A stretch of DNA of 64,000 nt from assembly GCA_963835705.1 (NCBI GenBank), contig CAWIGR010000014.1, positions 1 through 64,000 of the forward strand. Reading direction: 5' to 3'. This DNA is from JACVRW01 sp963835705. Its GTDB lineage: Bacteria; Actinomycetota; Thermoleophilia; Solirubrobacterales; Thermoleophilaceae. Made by a program: the position numbers and the translations under genes. Each line of letters opens with the position of its first letter. Positions within the stretch are counted from its first letter, which is position 1. Below, one piece after another: positions 42,122 to 50,517 of this stretch. Below the pieces are notes generated by a model, which saw only the letters and a list, made by a program, of their open reading frames with translations, had not been told where the DNA came from and did not search any database.

Positions 42122-42872
42122 GACGCAAAGCCCGGCCGGCACCCGCGGCGGCTTCGTCACCTACGACGAGCTCACGGGGCCGGGCCTCGACGCCGCCCGC
42201 TGGCTCCCCGCGCGCCTGCCGCTCCCGACGGGCGAGCACATCCCGCTGGACCCCAACGCGGAGCTGGCCGTCGGCGAGGGCGAGGTGCGAGTGGCGATCC
42301 CGCGCTTCTCGCTGTCGCACCACACGTTTCAGGCCGCCGACAGCCCCAAGTACCTGATGTTCTCGACAGGCCGGTTCGAGCTGCCGCCGGATCGGCCCGC
42401 GACGTTCGCCGTCGACCTCGCGGTCGAGAACATCGGCGGGGATCCGGGGGACTTCCGGCGGGGAATGGCCGCCTTCCACGTCTTCGACCTCGACGTGAGC
42501 AAGCGCGTGTTCGCCGTGTGCGGCACCTCCACCCGCGTGTTCGCGCTGCACGAGCAGCTGGGCTTGGGCGGTGCCGGAGCGGGCGACCCGTTCTACCACG
42601 TGGTCGAGTCGCCGTACGAGGAGTTCGACGACGACTTCACCCGGCTTCGCGCGTGCGAGATCACGCTCGACCGAAGCAGATCGACCGCGGCGTGGCGCGT
42701 CGACGGCCGCACGGTCTACGAGGCCCACGGCACCTTGATCCCCGAACACGTTCACATCGGGTTCGGGATCTGGACGATGCTCCCGATCCGGGACGGTCGC
42801 AGTCGCTCGCTCGACGGGCAGGGCATGAACGCGCGGTGGCGCCGGTTCCGTGTACACGGGGTCGACGCGTGA
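42111..42872 (+). CDS. Hypothetical protein, DUF6081-like
   Basis: The 253 residues have a soluble beta-rich look: FVTYDELTGPGLDAARW, DPNAELAVGEGEVRVAIPRFS, DSPKYLMFSTGRFELP, GMAAFHVFDLDVSKRVFAVCG, HVHIGFGIWTMLPIRDGRS, MNARWRRFRVHG. The pattern resembles concanavalin-like beta-sandwich proteins and what I recall of DUF6081; this link is from memory and not checked. It is translationally coupled to the epimerase, so it probably belongs to the same ECF41 regulon. Confidence 0.7.
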   Translation: MTPETQSPAGTRGGFVTYDELTGPGLDAARWLPARLPLPTGEHIPLDPNAELAVGEGEVRVAIPRFSLSHHTFQAADSPKYLMFSTGRFELPPDRPATFAVDLAVENIGGDPGDFRRGMAAFHVFDLDVSKRVFAVCGTSTRVFALHEQLGLGGAGAGDPFYHVVESPYEEFDDDFTRLRACEITLDRSRSTAAWRVDGRTVYEAHGTLIPEHVHIGFGIWTMLPIRDGRSRSLDGQGMNARWRRFRVHGVDA

Positions 42873-43331
42873 GCCGTGCAATGCCGCTCGTACAGGCAAT
42901 GAACATGGCGGAGGGTGCCGCGGACGCGGCCCGGATCACGGTCGCGCGCCGATCGTCGCATGCGGCCGCGCAGGACGAGCGCCGAGGCGGGGAGCCGAAG
43001 GCCGCCGACGTTGCCAGCGAGCGGACGATGTGCCTGGCGACCCAGGGGGTCGCGAAGTCGTAGGCACAGCGGCAAGGATCCCGATGCCGCCGGGGTCACC
43101 CGCCTGCTGAGGTCTTCGTGCGCGGGAGTGGATTGCGAAGGTGACGACGACCGCCACCGTTCGAGCGCGAGGCCGGCGACGATCCAGCCTGCGGCTGGGC
43201 GAGCCGGCGCGACGCACCTGAACAAGGGCGACTGCGGCGAGCGCCCGGGCACCGAGGCAGGTCAAGGGGAAGGCCGGCGATTGTCGACCGCTGTTGCATC
43301 GCGTCGACAAGCGTGCGGTCGTCGGCCGCGG
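42873..43331. other. 459-nt stretch without a supported gene
   Basis: Several short frames cross this stretch on both strands, but their translations are Arg/Pro/Ala-rich with no hydrophobic core, family motif or ribosome binding site. One minus-strand frame (about 42950-43250) contains a hydrophobic run AVVVTFAIHS and could be the remains of a decayed small membrane protein gene. No terminator is obvious. Confidence 0.5.
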
Positions 43332-43484
43332 TCAGGGCCGGCATGACGGCGATCGACAGTCGTAGATGAGCCCCGCCAGCAGGCCCATTGCGATCACGGC
43401 CGCGGCCAGCACGATGTCCGCGCTGCGGTCGGCGGCCGTCGGGTCCGTTCGACGATGCGGGTTGTAGTGGTGCTGCTGGTCCAT
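43332..43484 (-). CDS. 50-residue single-span membrane protein
   Basis: ATG 43484 is preceded by AAGGAG with 7 nt spacing. The product starts MDQQHHYNPHRRTDPTAADR (His-rich N-terminus), then has one transmembrane helix (ADIVLAAAVIAMGLLAGLIY), and ends DCRSPSCRP with two cysteines. It stands 21 nt downstream of the NmrA gene stop on the same strand, so it likely ends the cupin-NmrA operon. No known family. Confidence 0.65.
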   Translation of the reverse strand: MDQQHHYNPHRRTDPTAADRSADIVLAAAVIAMGLLAGLIYDCRSPSCRP

Positions 43485-43505
43485 GTTGGGTCTCCTTGAC
43501 GGAGG

Positions 43506-44348
43506 TCAAGCGGCCCGGGGGGCGCTGGGGGTCCAGATGCCGGTGGCGGCCGCGTCGCGTGCTAGTAGCTGAATCCCGCGGCTCGCGGCCGGGGCGCGCT
43601 GAACGCCGTCGGCCAGGCGGGCGTTTCGGCCGTCGAGGACCTCGCCGAAGATGAAGGTCAGCATCTCGACGACCTCGCTCGGATCGCCCTGCTCGCCCGC
43701 AGCGGCGGCGAAGTCCTCGATCGAGATCGGCACGTAGCGGATCTCGCGGCCCACCGCCCGCGAGATCTCGAGGACCGCCTCCGCGAACGTGAGGAGCCGG
43801 GGCCCGGTGAGCTCGTAGAGCTCGCCGATGTGCCGATCGTCGGTCAGCGCCGCGACCGCTACGTCGGCGATGTCGTCGGCGTCGACGAACGGCTCGGGCG
43901 TGTCTGCGGCCGGAAGCGCGACCTCGCCCGCCTGGACCTGTTCCAGCCAGTAGTCCTCGCTGAAGTTCTGGGCGAACCAGGTCGAGCGCAATACCGTCAG
44001 CTCGGCGCCGGAGTCGCGCACGGCCCGCTCCGCACGCTCGGCCTCTTCCTCGCCGCGCCCGGACAACAGGACGAGACGCCGAACGCCGCTCTCCACGGCC
44101 AGGTCGGCGAACGAGCCCAGCGTCTCCGCGGCGCCCGGAATCGCGTCCCAGTAATGGGAGACGTAGGCCGATCCGATCCCTTCCAGAACCGGGCCCCAGG
44201 TCGAGCGGTCCTCCCAATCGAAGCGAGGCTCGCCCGAGCGCGAGCCGACGCGAACGGGCAGGCCGCGTGCGGTGAGGCGCTCCACGACTCGGCGGCCGGT
44301 CTTGCCGGTGCCGCCAAGTACCAGCGTGGGTGAGGAGCGCCGATTCAT
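43506..44348 (-). CDS. NmrA-like NAD(P)-binding protein
   Basis: This 280-residue atypical SDR has the Rossmann motif TLVLGGTGKTGRRVVERLTA, short loops to FDWEDRSTWGPVL, AVESGVRRLVLLSGRGE, LTVLRSTWFAQNFSEDYW and FVDADDIADVAVAAL. It lacks the YxxxK catalytic pair, as NmrA/HSCARG proteins do, and may sense NADP(H) or act as a reductase. Its start overlaps the cupin stop by 4 nt; both are divergent from the AraC regulator. Confidence 0.87.
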   Translation of the reverse strand: MNRRSSPTLVLGGTGKTGRRVVERLTARGLPVRVGSRSGEPRFDWEDRSTWGPVLEGIGSAYVSHYWDAIPGAAETLGSFADLAVESGVRRLVLLSGRGEEEAERAERAVRDSGAELTVLRSTWFAQNFSEDYWLEQVQAGEVALPAADTPEPFVDADDIADVAVAALTDDRHIGELYELTGPRLLTFAEAVLEISRAVGREIRYVPISIEDFAAAAGEQGDPSEVVEMLTFIFGEVLDGRNARLADGVQRAPAASRGIQLLARDAAATGIWTPSAPRAA

Positions 44349-44908
44349 GCTCGGACCTCCACCGGCCGCGCTGCCGGGCGCAGCTCACGGCGGCGCCTCG
44401 CGAGCAAGGCCAGCGGCGCGAGGACGATGCGCTGCAGCCAGCGGGGTGGGAACGCTCCCTGTACCTCGTCCTCGAACTCCTGGGTGAACAGGGCGAGGTC
44501 GAGGGGCATCGGGATGCCGCCCAGCATCGTCCGGCCCTGCTCGGCGAGGCCGACGGCGGTCTCGAAGAGCTGCTCCATCTTCAGTGCCGGGCGCACCTCG
44601 ACGCGGACGAGCGCGTCATCGTCGCCGACATTGGCGAAGTCGTGCTTCTGGCCAGGGGGGACGACGACCACCTCGCCGGGCCCCGCGACGACCCGCTTGC
44701 GTCCCATCCTGAAGCGCATCGTGCCTTCGACGACCTCGAAGCGCTCCTCCTGCTTCGGGTGGATGTGCTGGCCACCCGGAACCCGTCGGTTCGCGGGAAG
44801 CTCGAGGTCGATCGCCAGCAGCTCGCCGCCCGTGTTCGCCGATGTCTGGCGGAACGTGATTCGCTCTCCGCTTGCCGGGTTCTCGAGTGTCTGTCCTGTG
44901 TGCGCCAT
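44345..44908 (-). CDS. Cupin-domain protein
   Basis: This 187-residue protein has one cupin barrel: ENPASGERITFRQTSANTGG, PGGQHIHPKQEERFEVVEG (motif 1, GxHxHxxxxE) and GPGEVVVVPPGQKHDFANVG (motif 2, PGxxxH). The metal ligands are therefore conserved. A C-terminal helix region carries PPRWLQRIVLAPLALLARRR. Substrate unknown. ATG 44908 gives MAHTGQTLENP; upstream sequence in frame lies in the control region. Confidence 0.87.
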   Translation of the reverse strand: MAHTGQTLENPASGERITFRQTSANTGGELLAIDLELPANRRVPGGQHIHPKQEERFEVVEGTMRFRMGRKRVVAGPGEVVVVPPGQKHDFANVGDDDALVRVEVRPALKMEQLFETAVGLAEQGRTMLGGIPMPLDLALFTQEFEDEVQGAFPPRWLQRIVLAPLALLARRRRELRPAARPVEVRA

Positions 44909-44946
44909 AGTCGTTCCGATCTGGTCGTCGATGCAGTACGTCCAGT

Positions 44947-45043
44947 GTCCTGAGTCGATCCAGGACTGTCTATGACCGGAACGAGCGAGTGCATGCCCAA
45001 TCGTCCACCTTGCTGGACGACGCGGAGCGGAACCATGCATACT
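44947..45043. promoter_or_regulatory. AraC/cupin intergenic operators and AraC promoter
   Basis: Two inverted repeats lie between the divergent genes: GTCCTG-N8-CAGGAC (44947-44966) and CGTCCA-N6-TGGACG (45002-45019). The second overlaps a possible -35 (TGGACG, 45014-45019). It is followed after 18 nt by the -10 CATACT (45038-45043), 7 nt before ATG 45051, so the araC mRNA looks leaderless and self-controlled. Confidence 0.5.
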
Positions 45044-45050
45044 TGGCGTC

Positions 45051-46046
45051 ATGGAAGCGCCCGACCCGTTCCCGCCGGCCGATCCCCTCGGCGAGGCGCT
45101 CCACTTCCTGCGGATGAACGGCGCGTACTACTGCCGCTCCGAGCTCACCGCACCCTGGGGACTGACGATGCCGCCGACGCCGGGGTACATGTGGTTTCAC
45201 GTGGTGACCTCGGGCCGGATATGGCTCGAGACGGGGGAGGAGGAGCGGGATTGGATCCAGCTCGGGGACCTCGCGCTCGTGCCGCACGGGGAGGGCCACG
45301 TCCTGTGCAGCGAGCCGGGAGCTCCTGCGCCCGGCATTCTCGACCTCGAGCGTGAGGTCGTGAGCGATCGCTACGAGATCCTTCGCCACGGCGGGGGCGG
45401 CGCGCCGACCGGCCTCATCTGCGGGGCTGTGCGCTTCGCGCACCCGGCCGCCGGCAACCTCATCGAGATCCTGCCGAGCACGATCCGCATCGAGGCGTCC
45501 AGCTCGCCCAGGCTGGACTGGATGCAGAGCATGCTGCGGCTGATGGCCTCCGAGGCCCGCGAGCTCCGGCCCGGGGGCGAGGCCGTGATCACGCGCGTCG
45601 GGGACATCCTCGTGATCCAGGCAATCCGGGCCTGGATCGAGAGCGATCCGGCCGCGCAGAGGGGCTGGCTGGGAGCTCTCCGGGACCCCCAGATCGGCCG
45701 CGCCATCTCAAGCGTTCATCGCGACCCCGCTCGGAACTGGACCGTCGCCTCCCTGGCCCACGAGCTGGCGATGTCGCGCTCGGCGTTCGCCGCCCGCTTC
45801 ACCGAGCTCGTCGGCGAGCCGGTGATGAGCTACGTCGCCCGCTGGCGCATGCAGGTCGCGCTAGCTGCGCTGAAGGAGGAGGGCGCCACGGTCGGCCAGC
45901 TCGCCGACCGGCTCGGCTACCGGTCCGAGGCCGCGTTCAGCCGCGCCTTCAAGCGCGTCATCGGCGTCTCCCCGGGCGCGATCAGGCGAGGCGCCGGCGA
46001 GCAGGAGCTATCGCTTATGGTTGGCACTGGCCCAATCCGGAGGTGA
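45051..46046 (+). CDS. AraC-family transcriptional regulator with cupin-type sensor domain
   Basis: The 331 residues have an N-terminal cupin-like AraC-binding domain (about 15-190: YYCRSELTAPWGL, WFHVVTSGRIWLETGE, LALVPHGEGHVL) of the kind in AraC regulators next to oxidoreductases. The C-terminal double HTH (about 225-325) has WTVASLAHELAMSRSAFAARF, FTELVGEPVMSYVARWRM, TVGQLADRLGYRSEAAFSRA, FKRVIGVSPGAIRRG. It probably controls the divergent cupin-NmrA-small membrane protein operon. Confidence 0.9.
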   Translation: MEAPDPFPPADPLGEALHFLRMNGAYYCRSELTAPWGLTMPPTPGYMWFHVVTSGRIWLETGEEERDWIQLGDLALVPHGEGHVLCSEPGAPAPGILDLEREVVSDRYEILRHGGGGAPTGLICGAVRFAHPAAGNLIEILPSTIRIEASSSPRLDWMQSMLRLMASEARELRPGGEAVITRVGDILVIQAIRAWIESDPAAQRGWLGALRDPQIGRAISSVHRDPARNWTVASLAHELAMSRSAFAARFTELVGEPVMSYVARWRMQVALAALKEEGATVGQLADRLGYRSEAAFSRAFKRVIGVSPGAIRRGAGEQELSLMVGTGPIRR

Positions 46047-46060
46047 GATATGGAGCTGGG

Positions 46061-46330
46061 CTACGCGGCGTACCGCTCCGCGGCCCGGGCCCGCTTCTTC
46101 GCCGCCTCGGTCTCGCGGTCCTTGGGCGGGGCGTTGGTCACGAGGTCGTCGAGCAGCTGCGCCGAGATCGCGGCCACCGCGTCCACGGCGCGCTCGAAGG
46201 CCTCGGCATTGGCCTGCGAGGGCTTCGTGAAGCCGCTGATCTTGCGGACGTACTGGAGCGCCGCCCCGCGGACCTCTTCGTCGGTGGCCGGGGGCTCGAA
46301 GTTGTAGAGCGTGCGGATGTTGCGACACAT
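46061..46330 (-). CDS. DUF2277 family protein
   Basis: This 89-residue protein starts MCRNIRTLYNFEPPATDEEV, the conserved N-terminus of DUF2277, followed by GAALQYVRKISGFTKPS and a helical C-terminus ending RARAAERYAA. Function unknown. ATG 46330 is preferred over ATG 46336 because family members start MCRNI. It is convergent with the araC gene and divergent from the P450. Confidence 0.9.
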   Translation of the reverse strand: MCRNIRTLYNFEPPATDEEVRGAALQYVRKISGFTKPSQANAEAFERAVDAVAAISAQLLDDLVTNAPPKDRETEAAKKRARAAERYAA

Positions 46331-46424
46331 GGCCATGACGATAGCGCCGGGTTAGAGTCCCGCCATCGCGGTCGAGCTCAGCGATCCGGCCGGCATCGAC
46401 ACCGGCAGCACCGCCTTCTGGCGC

Positions 46425-47633
46425 ATGTCCGACGAGGAGCGCGACGACGCGTTCGCGCTGCTGCGGCGCGAAGCGCCGATGGCGCGGATGCCGCCCGTGG
46501 AGGACGACCTCGTCGGGGTGCTCCAGGAGAACCCGACCGGCTACCGCTCGATCGTCCGGTACCAGGACATCCGGCGCATCTCGCGCGACCCGCAGACGTT
46601 CTGCTCGGGCGAGGGCGTGCTCGCGGGCGACGCCCCGCTCGAGATCCGGGAGGCCACGCTCTCGTTCATCGCCATGGACGCGCCCCGCCACACCAAGTTG
46701 CGCGGCCTGGTGTCGGCGGCGTTCACGCCGCGGCAGGTGGCCCGCATCGAGGACGGCATCCGCAAGGCCGCCCGGCGCATCGTCGAGGAGGCGGCGCCAA
46801 CCGGCGGCGGGGACTTCGTGTCGCTCATCGCCAAGCGCCTGCCGCTCCAGACGATCTCGGACATGATCGGCGTGCCCGACGCGGACCGCGAGCGGGTGGT
46901 GGCGGCCGCCGACGCGCTCGTGTCCACCGGCGACGAGCATTTCCTGGCCGGGCGTGAGCCGATGGCGGTGATGGGCGAGGCGATCTGGACGCTGTCGCAG
47001 TTCGCCGGCGAGCTGGCGGCCCACCGCGAGCGCAATCCCGCCGACGACCTGATGACCGCGCTGGTGCAGGCGGAGATCGACGGCGAGCGGCTGACCCACG
47101 CCGAGATCTCGGCCTGGTTCGTGCTGCTGTCGGTGGCCGGGAACGACACGACCCGCCACACCACCTCGCACGCGATGCGCGCTCTGACGCTCCATCCCGA
47201 CCAGCGGGCGCTGCTGCAGGAGGACCTCGACGACCGCCTGCCGCAGGCGGTGGAGGAGTTCGTGCGCTGGGCCACGCCGGTGCTGCACTTCCGGCGCACG
47301 GTGACCCGCGAGGTCGAGCTGCACGGGGAGCGCCTCGAGCCGGGCGACAAGGTGGTGCTCTGGTACATGTCCGGCAACCGCGACGAGGAGGGCTTCGAGG
47401 AACCGCGCCGCTTCGACGTGACGCGCGATCCGAACTATCACGTCGGCTTCGGCGGCGGCGGGCCGCACTACTGCCTGGGCGCCTCGCTTGCCCGCACACA
47501 GCTCCGGTCGATCTTCGGCGAGCTCCTGACCCAGGTGCCCGACATCGAGGTGGGGGAGCCCGATCCGCTTGCGGGCGCCTTCATCCGCGGCGTGAAGCGG
47601 ATGGAGTGCAGCTTCACGCCCCGCGGGACCTGA
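46425..47633 (+). CDS. Cytochrome P450
   Basis: This 402-residue soluble P450 has the I-helix oxygen site SVAGNDTTRHTTSHA, the K-helix ExxR in VEEFVRWA, and the heme-binding loop FGGGGPHYCLGASLAR with its Cys ligand. It needs ferredoxin-type partners not found nearby. The substrate is unknown; the sequence style recalls CYP families of steroid or fatty acid hydroxylation. The first canonical start is ATG 46425. Codons 46365-46424 just upstream read IAVELSDPAGIDTGSTAFWR, typical of P450 N-termini, but begin with ATC behind a TAGAGT box, so the true start may be non-canonical at 46365. Confidence 0.9.
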   Translation: MSDEERDDAFALLRREAPMARMPPVEDDLVGVLQENPTGYRSIVRYQDIRRISRDPQTFCSGEGVLAGDAPLEIREATLSFIAMDAPRHTKLRGLVSAAFTPRQVARIEDGIRKAARRIVEEAAPTGGGDFVSLIAKRLPLQTISDMIGVPDADRERVVAAADALVSTGDEHFLAGREPMAVMGEAIWTLSQFAGELAAHRERNPADDLMTALVQAEIDGERLTHAEISAWFVLLSVAGNDTTRHTTSHAMRALTLHPDQRALLQEDLDDRLPQAVEEFVRWATPVLHFRRTVTREVELHGERLEPGDKVVLWYMSGNRDEEGFEEPRRFDVTRDPNYHVGFGGGGPHYCLGASLARTQLRSIFGELLTQVPDIEVGEPDPLAGAFIRGVKRMECSFTPRGT

Positions 47634-47635
47634 GG

Positions 47636-48653
47636 CTAGTCCGGCAGCGGCAGCATCCGGATGTCGCCCAGCAGGGTGATCCGCTGGTTGCCGCTGCCGC
47701 GCGACACCGGCTTGTCGCGCAGCTCCACGAGCCCGCGCAGGACCGTCGGGCCGTCCTCGAAGCGCTGGTTCTGGCCCTCGCCACGCACCGTGACCGACGC
47801 CAGGTCGATGAACTCGTAGTCCTCGAAGTTCGCCGGGAGCTGCGCGCCGGCCTGCAGGTTGCCCTGCTGGTCGGTCGCACTGGCGCCCAGGGAGCGCCGG
47901 TCCTGCTCGGAGTTCGCGAGGAAGACCTGGTAGGCGGTGTTCCGCGTGCTCGGCTCGAGGCCCGTGGCGGTGACCAGCACCTGGGTCGATCCCTGCCGGC
48001 GGAGCACGATCGCCTGGCCCTGCATGCCGGTGGCGATCGGGCCGCCCTCTTCGCCGCCCTGCTCCTGCTGGGACCCCGTGCTGGCCTGGCTCGGCTCCTC
48101 GTCGTCGTCGCCGGTCAGCAGGCCGATCGGCCAGACCAGCACGGCAAGGAGGATCAGGGCGCCCACCCCGATCGCCGTGATGAGCCGGCGGCGGCGCACC
48201 GCCGCGGCAGTGTCGGGCGTCAGGGCGCGGGGCGCCGTCGCCGGCGCCGCCCGCCGTGGCGGGCGCCGGCGCCGCCGCGCCGCGGCGCGAGCCGCGCTCA
48301 CCGTCCGGGATCGCCGGGATGTCGCCGTTCGGGTAGAGCTGCTCGAGTGCGTCGAGCAGGGAGCGGGTCCACGAGCGGGCCGCCTCCGAGCGGCGCAGGT
48401 GGCCGCGCGTGGCGGTGGCCTCCGGGCCGGCCTGCTGGCCCAGGACGTAGTCGGCGAGCTGGCCGCGCCAGTCCTGCTCGACCCCGCGCGCCGTGATGGG
48501 GGCGAGGTCCACGAGGGCATCGCGCGCCAGCTCGCGCACGCGCATCTCGGGGAGGCCGAGCATGTCGGACAGCTCGCCGTAGCTCTTCCCCTGCTTGAGG
48601 ACCAGCTCGACGATCGCCCGCTGCTCGTCGGAGAGCTGGTCGAAAGTCGCCAT
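47636..48653 (-). pseudogene. RskA-like membrane anti-sigma factor with sigma4-like N-terminus; frame broken near 48215-48310
   Basis: The gene starts at ATG 48653 (MATFDQLSDEQRAIVELVLKQ) with a sigma-region-4-like helix-turn-helix (SYGELSDMLGLPEMRVRELA). It continues to PAIPDGERGSRRGAAAPA in one frame. The rest (ALTPDTAAAVRRRR, a membrane helix ITAIGVGALILLAVLVWPIG, and a C-terminal RskA-like extracytoplasmic domain ending LLGDIRMLPLPD) is in the frame one base over. The break lies in a run of GGC/GCC repeats. One extra base would explain it, either a sequencing error, a real mutation or ribosomal slippage. Such proteins hold a sigma factor at the membrane. Confidence 0.75.
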
Positions 48654-48668
48654 CTGCAGGGCGAACTG

Positions 48669-48674
48669 TAGTGT
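48669..48674 (+). promoter_or_regulatory. -10-like box TAGTGT, leaderless geometry
   Basis: TAGTGT ends 7 nt before ATG 48682 of the thioesterase gene. No Shine-Dalgarno sequence. Confidence 0.45.
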
Positions 48675-48681
48675 GAACGCG

Positions 48682-49092
48682 ATGAGCGATTCGCCGGTTG
48701 AGACGTATCCGGCAGCCGGCACGCTCGACGACGTGCTCGGCTTCGAGCTGCTCGAGTCGAGCCCCGACGGCTGCCGCGCGCGGTTCGCCGTGGAGCGCCG
48801 CGTGCAGCAGCCCATGGGCCTGGTGCACGGCGGCGCCTACGCCTCGCTGGCGGAGGCCATGGTGTCGCTCACCACCCACGCGGCGGTGCAGGGGAACGGG
48901 AGCATGGCCGTCGGCCAGTCGAACCACACGACCTTCCTGCGCCCCGTCACGCAGGGTGAGGTGCACGCCGAGGGCCGCCCGCTCCACCGCGGCCGCACCT
49001 CGTGGGTGTGGGACGTGCACTTCACCGACGACGAGGGCCGCCTGTGCGCCACCACCCGGGTGATCCTCGCGGTGCGGCCCGCCGGGCGGTAA
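48682..49092 (+). CDS. PaaI-type thioesterase
   Basis: This 136-residue hotdog protein has GFELLESSPDGCRARFAV, the active-site segment QQPMGLVHGGAYASLAEAM (HGG with downstream Glu), and TTFLRPVTQGEVHAEGRPLHRG. This is the PaaI/menaquinone-type (DHNA-CoA) thioesterase pattern; substrate not assigned. It is divergent from the anti-sigma gene, 28 nt between starts. Confidence 0.88.
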   Translation: MSDSPVETYPAAGTLDDVLGFELLESSPDGCRARFAVERRVQQPMGLVHGGAYASLAEAMVSLTTHAAVQGNGSMAVGQSNHTTFLRPVTQGEVHAEGRPLHRGRTSWVWDVHFTDDEGRLCATTRVILAVRPAGR

Positions 49093-49113
49093 GCAGTCGG
49101 CTCGGCCGAGTGC
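49093..49113. terminator. Hairpin between convergent genes
   Basis: GCAGTCGGC-TCG-GCCGAGTGC forms a 9-bp stem with one G-G mismatch, placed between two convergent stops. It has no T tract on either strand, so termination is possible but not certain. Its TCG (CGA on the other strand) loop and CGGCCGAGCCG core recall the repeat in hisF and cdsA. Confidence 0.45.
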
Positions 49114-49131
49114 GCACCGATCGCTCTTCGC

Positions 49132-50514
49132 CTACGCCCTGAGCTCCAGCAGGTAGGCGTCCACCCGCTCGCGCTTTCCCTTCACCTCGATCTCGCCGAG
49201 GGAGGTGGCCCGCAGCCCGGGCACCGCTCGCAGCGTGGCGCCGCCGACCACCACCCCGCCGGTGGGCGCCCGGCTCTCGAGGCGCGCCGCCACGTTCACG
49301 GTGTCGCCGATCACCGTGTAGCTGCGGCCGCTCTCGGCTCCCACCACGCCCACCAGCGCCTCGCCGGTGTTAACGCCGGCCCGGAAGCGGGGCCAGTCGG
49401 GGTGGGCGGCGGCCAGGCGGGCGGTCTCCATCTGCAGCGCGGCGGCGGCGTTCACCGCGTGCTCGGCGTGGTCGGGCTGGTCGCCGCGGGTGCCCCAGGT
49501 GGCCATGATCGCGTCTCCGATCAGCCGGTCGATCTCGCCGCCGTGCTCGCGCACGATCGGCGGGATGGCGACCTCGAAATAGGCGTTCAGCATCTCCGAC
49601 ACCTCGCGCGGCTCCCGTCCCTCCGAGAACGACGTGAACCCGGCGAGGTCCGCGAACAGCACGCTCACCTCGCGGGTACCGGCGGCCGTGTGGTCGAGGT
49701 AGAGATCGCTGAAGCGCTCCTCCGCCTCCTCGCGCCGGGCCACCACGGCGATCGCGCCGAAGGCGACCAGCATCAGCAGGTGCCACTCCCACCAGCTGGC
49801 GTGCCAGTTGCGGCCGAAGGCCACGGCGACGCTCGCCTCCGCGAGCAGCACCCAGGCGCTCGTCACGCCGAGCAGGATCGGCGAGCCGGAGTGGAGCGCC
49901 ATGGCCAGGTAGCGCGCGGCGGCCACCCCATAGAGGACAAGCGCGAGCGCCGGGACCACCAGCAGCACGCCCGAGGCGCGCTCGACCGGCGTGGGGTCGT
50001 CGAGCGGCGCCAGGGACAGGAGCGACCACGCAGCCCACACGGCCATCGCCCCCAGCAGGACGCCGCGCAGCAGCCGCGCACGCCGCATCACCGCCTGGGC
50101 CCGCTCCGGCCGCAGCGGCAGCGCCGAGGCGGCGGCGAACAGGCTCGACAGGAGCAGTCCGACCGGCGTGGCCACCGCGAAGCCCTGGTTCGGCGCGTCG
50201 AGCAGCACGCCGGGCGTGGACAGCGCGTGCAGGCCGAGGAACCCCGCGGCGCTCAGGCACGCGAGCGAGACGAGGTAGAGGCGGGCGTCGGAGCGCCGCA
50301 GCGCCACGGCAGATGTCGAGAAGGCCAGCGCGGCGCTCGTGGCCGCCGCCGCCAGCACCAGCCAGAAGTGAGACGGGTGGTGCTCCCACTGCACGTCGGC
50401 CTCGGGTGCCGCCAGGAGCAGCACCAGGCCGAGGACGGGCACGGCCAGGGCGGCGATCCACAGGCGGATCCGCACGCGGTCGTCCGCTCCGGGAGCGAGC
50501 AGCGCGCGAGTCAA
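49132..50514 (-). CDS. Membrane-anchored class III adenylate/guanylate cyclase
   Basis: The 460 residues include seven or eight membrane helices in the first 265 residues (LWIAALAVPVLGLVLLLAA to LLMLVAFGAIAVVARR). The cyclase domain (about 290-455) has the metal Asp residues in VSVLFADLAGFTSFSEG and DRLIGDAIMATWG, NTGEALVGVVG, and the Asn/Arg site in VIGDTVNVAARLES. Asp in YTVIGDTVN is the usual adenine-specifying position, so cAMP is the likely product. TTG 50514 lies 3 nt after the nadE stop, so it is in an operon with nadE. Confidence 0.9.
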   Translation of the reverse strand: MTRALLAPGADDRVRIRLWIAALAVPVLGLVLLLAAPEADVQWEHHPSHFWLVLAAAATSAALAFSTSAVALRRSDARLYLVSLACLSAAGFLGLHALSTPGVLLDAPNQGFAVATPVGLLLSSLFAAASALPLRPERAQAVMRRARLLRGVLLGAMAVWAAWSLLSLAPLDDPTPVERASGVLLVVPALALVLYGVAAARYLAMALHSGSPILLGVTSAWVLLAEASVAVAFGRNWHASWWEWHLLMLVAFGAIAVVARREEAEERFSDLYLDHTAAGTREVSVLFADLAGFTSFSEGREPREVSEMLNAYFEVAIPPIVREHGGEIDRLIGDAIMATWGTRGDQPDHAEHAVNAAAALQMETARLAAAHPDWPRFRAGVNTGEALVGVVGAESGRSYTVIGDTVNVAARLESRAPTGGVVVGGATLRAVPGLRATSLGEIEVKGKRERVDAYLLELRA

Positions 50515-50517
50515 ACG

